Shown: in pieces, positions 55,594 through 64,000 of the stretch
How positions within the stretch are numbered: the stretch's first letter is position 1
How the letters are laid out: each line of letters starts with the position of its first letter
Assembly (NCBI RefSeq): GCF_020882245.1
Contig: NC_083599.1
Coordinates: 53,160,748 to 53,224,747, forward strand
From: Rhopalosiphum padi
Lineage: Eukaryota; Arthropoda; Insecta; Hemiptera; Aphididae
Direction of reading: 5' to 3'
DNA: 64,000 bases
Notes under the pieces: generated by a model
Seen by the model: only the letters and a program-made list of their open reading frames with translations
The model's database searches: none
Told to the model about the DNA's origin: nothing
Made by a program: the position numbers and the translations under genes

Positions 55594-57524
55594 TATTATT
55601 TGCTTAATATAATGATCAGGGTTTTTTGAAACTAATTTTATGTTATACTACTATTAATTGACTATCGATTACATTCTATATTCATTTCACATACATTGCA
55701 TAAAACCATTATTATTATCAGAATCTTCTAGTCCATTGTTTAATGTAGGATGTTGATACTTTCCCAAGTTGTAGGAATGTTAATTTCCGTCTCAGCATGC
55801 ATCAAGTGATCTGCTGTACTACCATCTGAAAAAATGTAGTCGGTTAAATATGTATAATAGTTGTAGGATAAAATGTCACTAATACATGCCATAATTAAAA
55901 CGAAAATCTTTATATTACAACTAGTACGGGAATACACTGAGCAATTCAGAAATGGAAATAGTCAAACAAAAACTAACACACAAACTTCATTCTTATTACA
56001 ACATTTGTGAAAGCAGTTTGCAGTTGAAACTTAAATACTAATACGAATGTAAAACTGCAAATAGATATGAAATATAAATATATAGCAGATGATAAGATAT
56101 AATAATTTTGATAAGACAAAAAAGATCGTACATATCTACTAGAATGTTTTGTTGGATTTGAATGTAAAATAAGTGTTTATAAAGAATACACTTGTACAAT
56201 AACTTAAACTTGCTGTTTTTTTAATAGAATATGACATAACTGTACCTCAAAAATAATACTGATTTGAACATAAATATATCGAATCATTATTGAATAAAAG
56301 TACCGTACAGCATCTAATAAAACTAGACGATTTAAATTACAATACTTTGGATTATGGTTTAATGAAAACCTAATTATGAAAAAAACGCAGAAATAATAAA
56401 AAAAGATTTTTAAAACTGAGGCATATTTTAAGAATGAAAATTAAAAGCTCATTTTGATTACCAATACTATATTCATATTTTTAACAAATTTAAATTGATA
56501 CACTACTATTAATTTACTATCAATTACATTTTATATTCATTACAACTACATTGCATAAAATCATTATTATTATCAGAATCTTCAAGTCCATGTTCAATGT
56601 GGGATGTTGAAACTTTCCCAAATTCCGAAAATGTTAATAAATGTCTCAGCATGCCTTGAGTGATCTACTATAATACTGCCATCTAAAAAAAAAATAGTCA
56701 TATAAATATGTATAATGGTTGGAGAAATTATAATAATGATGATTGATGAGCAAAAAAAGATAATAAGAATCTACCAGAGTGTTGTGTTGAATATTAATGA
56801 AAAAAAAATGTATAAAAAAATATACTTGTACAATAACTTAAACTTGCTGATTTTTAATATGAAAAAAATATAAATTTGTAATATTTGTATTAATTATTAT
56901 GTAAAACCATGCTTCATACTGTTTATGAAGTATCAGCTTCAATGCAATACATGAATGTTAATAATGGTAAATAAGAATCATTTTTACAATCTAGTAGTAA
57001 AGGTTTTAAGACACTAACATGAGAATTGAGTGTTTTATAAGCAGCTAAAAATATGAATTTGTAATATTTGTATAAATTATTATGTAAAAGCATGCTTCAT
57101 AGTGTTTATGCAGTGTCATCTTAAATGAAATATATGAATGTTAATAATGGTAAATAAGAATCATTTTTACAATCTAGTAGTAAAGGTTTTAAGACACTAA
57201 CATGAGAATTGAGTGTTTTATAAGATGCTAAAAATATGAATTTGTTATATTTGTATAAATTATTATGTAAAAGCATGCTTCATACTGTTTATGAAGTATC
57301 AGCTTCAATGCAATACATGAATGTTAATAATGGTAAATAAGAATCATTTTTACAATCTAGTAGTAAAGGTTTTAAGACACTAACATGAGAATTGAATGTT
57401 TTATCAGCAGCTAAAAATATGAATTTGTTATATGTGTATAAATTATAATGTAAAAGCATGCTTCATAGTGTTTATGCAGTGTCATCTTAAATGAAATATA
57501 TGAATGTTTTTAATGGTAAATAAG
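55594..57524. repeat. Unit 24, four monomers
   Basis: Length is 1931 bp. The half-A frame is at 55740-55937 with His-to-Asn (GAATGTTAATTTCC). ATATAGCAGATG, GTACAGCATC and TTTATCAGCAGC are shared with units 25 and 27. Confidence 0.9.
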
Positions 57525-60004
57525 TATTATTTGCTTAATATAATGATCAGGGTTTTTTGAAACTAATTTTATGTTATACTACTATTAATTGACTATCGAT
57601 TACATTCTATATTCATTTCACATACATTGCATAAAACCATTATTATTATCAGAATCTTCTAGTCCATTGTTTAATGTAGGATGTTGATACTTTCCCAAGT
57701 TGTAGGAATGTTAATTTCCGTCTCAGCATGCATCAAGTGATCTGCTGTACTACCATCTGAAAAAATGTAGTCGGTTAAATATGTATAATAGTTGTAGGAT
57801 AAAATGTCACTAATACATGCCATAATTAAAACGAAAATCTTTATATTACAACTAGTACGGGAATACACTGAGCAATTCAGAAATGGAAATAGTCAAACAA
57901 AAACTAACACACAAACTTCATTCTTATTACAACATTTGTGAAAGCAGTTTGCAGTTGAAACTTAAATACTAATACGAGTGTAAAACTGCAAATAGATATG
58001 AAATATAAATATATAGCAGATGATAAGATATAATAATTTTGATAAGACAAAAAAGATCGTACATATCTACTAGAATGTTTTGTTGGATTTGAATGTAAAA
58101 TAAGTGTTTATAAAGAATACACTTGTACAATAACTTAAACTTGCTGTTTTTTTAATAGAATATGACATAACTGTACCTCAAAAATAATACTGATTTGAAC
58201 ATAAATATATCGAATCATTATTGAATAAAAGTACCGTACAGCATCTAATAAAACTAGACGATTTAAATTACAATACTTTGGATTATGGTTTAATGAAAAC
58301 CTAATTATGAAAAAAACGCAGAAATAATAAAAAAAGATTTTTAAAACTGAGGCATATTTTAAGAATGAAAATTAAAAGCTCATTTTGATTACCAATACTA
58401 TATTCATATTTTTAACAAATTTAAATTGATACACTACTATTAATTTACTATCAATTACATTTTATATTCATTACAACTACATTGCATAAAATCATTATTA
58501 TTATCAGAATCTTCAAGTCCATGTTCAATGTGGGATGTTGAAACTTTCCCAAATTCTGAAAATGTTAATAAATGTCTCAGCATGCCTTGAGTGATCTACT
58601 ATAATACTGCCATCTAAAAAAAAAATAGTCATATAAATATGTATAATGGTTGGAGAAATTATAATAATGATGATTGATGAGCAAAAAAAGATAATAAGAA
58701 TCTACCAGAGTGTTGTGTTGAATATTAATGAAAAAAAAATGTATAAAAAAATATACTTGTACAATAACTTAAACTTGCTGATTTTTAATATGAAAAAAAT
58801 ATAAATTTGTAATATTTGTATTAATTATTATGTAAAACCATGCTTCATACTGTTTATGAAGTATCAGCTTCAATGCAATACATGAATGTTAATAATGGTA
58901 AATAAGAATCATTTTTACAATCTAGTAGTAAAGGTTTTAAGACACTAACATGAGAATTGAATGTTTTATAAGCAGCTAAAAATATGAATTTTTAATAGTT
59001 GTATAAATCATTATGTAAAACTATGTTTTATAGTGTTTATGATGTATCAGCTTCAATGCAATACATGAATGTTAATGATGGTAAATAAGAAACATTTTTA
59101 CAATCTAGTAGTAAAGGTTTTAAGACACTAACATGAGAATTGAGTGTTTTATAAGATGCTAAAAATATGAATTTGGTATATTTGTATAAATAATTATGTA
59201 AAAGCATGCTTCATAGTGCTTATGCAGTGTCATCTTAAATGAAATATCTGAATGTTAATAATGGTAAATAAGAATCATTTTGACAATCTAGTAGTAAAGG
59301 TTTTAAGACACTAACATGAGAATTGAGTGTTTTATAAGATGCTAAAAATATGAATTTGTTATATTTGTATAAATTATTATGTAAAAGCATGCTTCATACT
59401 GTTTATGAAGTATCAGCTTCAATGCAATACATGAATGTTAATGATGGTAAATAAGAAACATTTTTACAATCTAGTAGTAAAGGTTTTAAGACACTAACAT
59501 GAGAATTGAGTGTTTTATAAGATGCTAAAAATATGAATTTGGTATATTTGTATAAATAATTATGTAAAAGCATGCTTCATAGTGCTTATGCAGTGTCATC
59601 TTAAATGAAATATCTGAATGTTAATAATGGTAAATAAGAATCATTTTGACAATCTAGTAGTAAAGGTTTTAAGACACTAACATGAGAATTGAGTGTTTTA
59701 TAAGATGCTAAAAATATGAATTTGTTATATTTGTATAAATTATTATGTAAAAGCATGCTTCATACTGTTTATGAAGTATCAGCTTCAATGCAATACATGA
59801 ATGTTAATAATGGTAAATAAGAATCATTTTTACAATCTAGTAGTAAAGGTTTTAAGACACTAACATGAGAATTGAATGTTTTATAAGCAGCTAAAAATAT
59901 GAATTTGTTATATGTGTATAAATTATTATGTAAAAGCATGCTTCATAGTGTTTATGCAGTGTCATCTTAAATGAAATATATGAATGTTTTTAATGGTAAA
60001 TAAG
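57525..60004. repeat. Unit 25, seven monomers with a dimer duplication
   Basis: Length is 2480 bp. The half-A frame is at 57671-57868 (Asn form). GAATTTGGTATATTTG at 59169 and 59535 and AGTGCTTATGCAG at about 59215 and 59581 are 366 bp apart, showing a tandem copy of two monomers between about 59049 and 59780. Confidence 0.9.
59049..59780. repeat. 366-bp tandem duplication (two monomers) in unit 25
   Basis: Two copies of a two-monomer segment lie in direct succession. Rare markers GGTATATTTG, AAATAATTATG and GTGCTTATG recur at exactly 366 bp. This looks like a recent event because the copies appear the same. Confidence 0.75.
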
Positions 60005-61752
60005 TATTATTTGCTTAATATAATGATCAGGGTTTTTTGAAACTAATTTTATGTAATACTACTATTAATTGACTAACGATTACATTCTATATTCATTTCA
60101 CATACATTGCATAAAACCATTATTATTATCAGAATCTTCTAGTCCATTGTTTAATGTAGGATGTTGATACTTTCCCAAGTTGTAGGAATGTGAATTTCTG
60201 TCTCAGCATGCATCAAGTGATCTGCTGTACTACCATCTGAAAAAATGTAGTCGGTTAAATATGTATAATAGTTGTAGGATAAAATGTCACTAATACATGC
60301 CATAATTAAAACGAAAATCTTTATATTACAACTAGTACGGGAATACACTGAGCAATTCAGAAATGGAAATAGTCAAACAAAAACTAACACACAAACTTCA
60401 TTCTTATTACAACATTTGTGAAAGCAGTTTGCAGTTGAAACTTAAATACTAATACGAATGTAAAACTGCAAATAGATATGAAATATAAATATATAACAGA
60501 TGATAAGATATAATAATTTTGATAAGACAAAAAAGATCGTACATATCTACTAGAATGTTTTGTTGGATTTCAATGTAAAATAAGTGTTTATAAAGAATAC
60601 ACTTGTACAATAACTTAAACTTGCTGTTTTTTTAATAGACTATGACATAACTGTACCTCAAAAATAATACTGATTTAAACATAAATATATCGAATCATTA
60701 TTAAATAAAAGTACCGTAAAGCATCTAATAAAACTAGACGATTTAAATTACAATACTATGGATTATGGTTTAATGAAAACCTAATTATGAAAAAAACGCA
60801 GAAATAATAAAAAAAGATTTTTAAAACTGAGGCATATTTTAAGAATGAAAATTAAAGCTCATTTTGATTACCAATACTATATTCATATTTTTAACAAATT
60901 TAAATTGATACACTACTAGTAATTTACTATCAATTACATTTTATATTCATTACAACTACATTGCATAAAATCATTATTATTATCAGAATCTTCAAGTCCA
61001 TGTTCAATGTGGGATGTTGAAACTTTCCCAAATTCCGAAAATGTTAATAAATGTCTCAGCATGCCTTGAGTGATCTACTATAATACTGCCATCTAAAAAA
61101 AAAATAGTCATATAATTATGTATAATGGTTGGAGATATTATAATAATGATGATTGATGAGCAAAAAAAGATAATAAGAATCTACCAGAGTGTTGTGTTGA
61201 ATATTAATGAAAAAAAAAATGTATAAAAAAATATACTTGTACAATAACTTAAACTTGCTGATTTTTAATATGAAAAAAATATAAATTTGTAATATTTGTA
61301 TTAATTATTATGTAAAACCATGCTTCATACTGTTTATGAAGTATCAGCTTCAATGCAATACATGAATGTTAATAATGGTAAATAAGAATCATTTTTACAA
61401 TCTAGTAGTAAAGGTTTTAAGACACTAACATGAGAATTGAATGTTTTATAAGCAGCTAAAAATATGAATTTGTAATATTTGTATAAATTATTATGTAAAA
61501 GCATGCTTCATAGTGTTTATGCAGTGTCATCTTAAATGAAATATATGAATGTTAATAATGGTAAATAAGAATCATTTTTACAATCTAGTAGTAAAGGTTT
61601 TAAGACACTAACATGAGAAGTGAGTGTTTTATAAGATGCTAAAAATATGAATTTGTTATATGTGTATAAATTATTATGTAAAAGCATGCTTCATAGTGTT
61701 TATGCAGTGTCATCTTAAATGAAATATATGAATGTTTTTAATGGTAAATAAG
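60005..61752. repeat. Unit 26, three monomers, twin of unit 22
   Basis: Length is 1748 bp. The half-A frame is at 60151-60348. It carries ATTATTAAATAAAAG, CTACTAGTAATTTAC and AAAATTAAAGCTC as in unit 22, about 8.6 kb upstream. ATGTAATACTAC at the core start is private. Confidence 0.9.
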
Positions 61753-63683
61753 TATTATTTGCTTAATATAATGATCAGGGTTTTTTGAAACTAATTTTAT
61801 GTTATACTACTATTAATTGACTAACGATTACATTCTATATTCATTTCACATACATTGCATAAAACCATTATTATTATCAGAATCTTCTAGTCCATTGTTT
61901 AATGTAGGATGTTGATACTTTCCCAAGTTGTAGGAATGTTAATTTCCGTCTCAGCATGCATCAAGTGATCTGCTGTACTACCATCTGAAAAAATGTAGTC
62001 GGTTAAATATGTATAATAGTTGTAGGATAAAATGTCACTAATACATGCCATAATTAAAACGAAAATCTTTATATTACAACTAGTACGGGAATACACTGAG
62101 CAATTCAGAAATGGAAATAGTCAAACAAAAACTAACACACAAACTTCATTCTTATTACAACATTTGTGAAAGCAGTTTGCAGTTGAAACTTAAATACTAA
62201 TACGAATGTAAAACTGCAAATAGATATGAAATATAAATATATAGCAGATGATAAGATATAATAATTTTGATAAGACAAAAAAGATCGTACATATCTACTA
62301 GAATGTTTTGTTGGATTTGAATGTAAAATAAGTGTTTATAAAGAATACACTTGTACAATAACTTAAACTTGCTGTTTTTTTAATAGAATATGACATAACT
62401 GTACCTCAAAAATAATACTGATTTGAACATAAATATATCGAATCATTATTGAATAAAAGTACCGTACAGCATCTAATAAAACTAGACGATTTAAATTACA
62501 ATACTTTGGATTATGGTTTAATGAAAACCTAATTATGAAAAAAACGCAGAAATAATAAAAAAAGATTTTTAAAACTGAGGCATATTTTAAGAATGAAAAT
62601 TAAAAGCTCATTTTGATTACCAATACTATATTCATATTTTTAACAAATTTAAATTGATACACTACTATTAATTTACTATCAATTACATTTTATATTCATT
62701 ACAACTACATTGCATAAAATCATTATTATTATCAGAATCTTCAAGTCCATGTTCAATGTGGGATGTTGAAACTTTCCCAAATTCCGAAAATGTTAATAAA
62801 TGTCTCAGCATGCCTTGAGTGATCTACTATAATACTGCCATCTAAAAAAAAAATAGTCATATAAATATGTATAATGGTTGGAGAAATTATAATAATGATG
62901 ATTGATGAGCAAAAAAAGATAATAAGAATCTACCAGAGTGTTGTGTTGAATATTAATGAAAAAAAAATGTATAAAAAAATATACTTGTACAATAACTTAA
63001 ACTTGCTGATTTTTAATATGAAAAAAATATAAATTTGTAATATTTGTATTAATTATTATGTAAAACCATGCTTCATACTGTTTATGAAGTATCAGCTTCA
63101 ATGCAATACATGAATGTTAATAATGGTAAATAAGAATCATTTTTACAATCTAGTAGTAAAGGTTTTAAGACACTAACATGAGAATTGAGTGTTTTATAAG
63201 CAGCTAAAAATATGAATTTGTAATATTTGTATAAATTATTATGTAAAAGCATGCTTCATAGTGTTTATGCAGTGTCATCTTAAATGAAATATATGAATGT
63301 TAATAATGGTAAATAAGAATCATTTTTACAATCTAGTAGTAAAGGTTTTAAGACACTAACATGAGAATTGAGTGTTTTATAAGATGCTAAAAATATGAAT
63401 TTGTTATATTTGTATAAATTATTATGTAAAAGCATGCTTCATACTGTTTATGAAGTATCAGCTTCAATGCAATACATGAATGTTAATAATGGTAAATAAG
63501 AATCATTTTTACAATCTAGTAGTAAAGGTTTTAAGACACTAACATGAGAATTGAATGTTTTATCAGCAGCTAAAAATATGAATTTGTTATATGTGTATAA
63601 ATTATAATGTAAAAGCATGCTTCATAGTGTTTATGCAGTGTCATCTTAAATGAAATATATGAATGTTTTTAATGGTAAATAAG
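61753..63683. repeat. Unit 27, four monomers, twin of unit 24
   Basis: Length is 1931 bp, identical to unit 24, with the same Asn-form half-A frame (61899-62096), ATATAGCAGATG, GTACAGCATC and TTTATCAGCAGC. It differs by GACTAACGATTAC in place of GACTATCGATTAC. Confidence 0.9.
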
Positions 63684-64000
63684 TATTATTTGCTTAATAT
63701 AATGATCAGGGTTTTTTGAAACTAATTTTATGTTATACTACTATTAATTGACTATCGATTACATTCTATATTCATTTCACATACATTGCATAAAACCATT
63801 ATTATTATCAGAATCTTCTAGTCCATTGTTTAATGTAGGATGTTGATACTTTCCCAAGTTGTAGGAATGTTAATTTCCGTCTCAGCATGCATCAAGTGAT
63901 CTGCTGTACTACCATCTGAAAAAATGTAGTCGGTTAAATATGTATAATAGTTGTAGGATAAAATGTCACTAATACATGCCATAATTAAAACGAAAATCTT
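63684..64000. repeat. Unit 28 (partial): start of half A
   Basis: The window ends inside half A. The part present has the Asn form (GAATGTTAATTTCC) of units 24, 25 and 27. The minus-strand frame is cut at its 5' end by the window edge. Confidence 0.9.

Larger units (their letters stand above)
1..64000. repeat. Two-level tandem satellite array filling the window
   Basis: Every stretch except the SINE belongs to one head-to-tail array. A unit is a 1.2 kb core (half A then half B) followed by n monomers of 183 bp; n ranges from 2 to 11. I set unit starts at the switch from the last monomer (ending GGTAAATAAG) to the core (starting TATTATTTGC). Start-to-start distances of 1569, 1748, 1932, 2116, 2297, 2481, 2664, 2846 and 3028 differ by about 183, so length variation is almost entirely gain or loss of whole monomers. 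The sequence is strongly AT-rich throughout. No transposase, reverse transcriptase, rRNA or other recognisable gene is embedded. Both array ends lie outside the window. Confidence 0.97.

Noticed and set aside
1..64000. Ribosomal DNA intergenic spacer with sub-repeats
   Set aside because: The architecture is similar, but there is no 18S, 5.8S, 28S or 5S sequence anywhere in 27 complete units.
1..64000. Autonomous transposon or viral array
   Set aside because: No transposase, reverse transcriptase, integrase or capsid-like frame, no terminal repeats bounding units and no target-site duplications except those of the SINE.

Overview
The whole 64 kb window is one tandem array from an AT-rich eukaryotic, probably animal, genome. 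I see no conventional gene in it. The eukaryote call rests on a tRNA-derived SINE with a poly(A) tail and target-site duplication (6504-6832), megabase-type satellite architecture, and the absence of any long ORF, operon or Shine-Dalgarno-led gene on either strand. The species cannot be named from the sequence.

Layout. The array has a partial unit (1-998), 27 complete units (999-63683) and a partial unit (63684-64000), all in the same orientation. Each unit is a fixed core of about 1.2 kb followed by a block of 183-bp monomers. The core has two diverged homologous halves, A (about 0.85-0.9 kb) and B (about 0.36 kb). Unit lengths run from 1569 to 3200 bp and fit about 1200 + n x 183, with n between 2 and 11. 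In order from 999 the values are n = 9, 9, 6, 4, 4, 7, 6, 8, 10, 10, 11, 2, 6, 7, 6, 5, 4, 5, 5, 6, 6, 3, 7, 4, 7, 3, 4. The second unit is longer only because it holds the SINE. About 170 monomers are present in total. Monomers fall into at least three classes in a preferred order (alpha first, beta usually second, then gamma), and the gamma monomers often behave as 366-bp dimers.

Possible coding content. On the minus strand half A carries a 65-codon open frame in all 27 complete units. It starts at GTG, not ATG; the first ATG is residue 16. The frame runs through a splice-acceptor-like TTTTTTCAG. Half B has a T9-T10 tract plus AG at the homologous place. Downstream of these acceptors A and B share a 75-nt stretch in which three of five substitutions are synonymous in one frame (residues LGK[Y/F]QHPTLN, then GLEDSDNNN). 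That frame is interrupted elsewhere by stops and a 1-nt indel. I read A and B as a duplicated, probably decayed, terminal exon or a processed non-coding transcript unit, and not as proven genes.

History. Groups of units, adjacent and distant, share private variants (4/5/6, 10/11, 13/15, 18/19, 20/21, 22/26, 24/27, and partial unit 0 with unit 3). This points to recent unequal exchange and gene conversion of blocks of one or more units. The single SINE is recent: neighbouring unit 1 has the same monomer order with an empty site.
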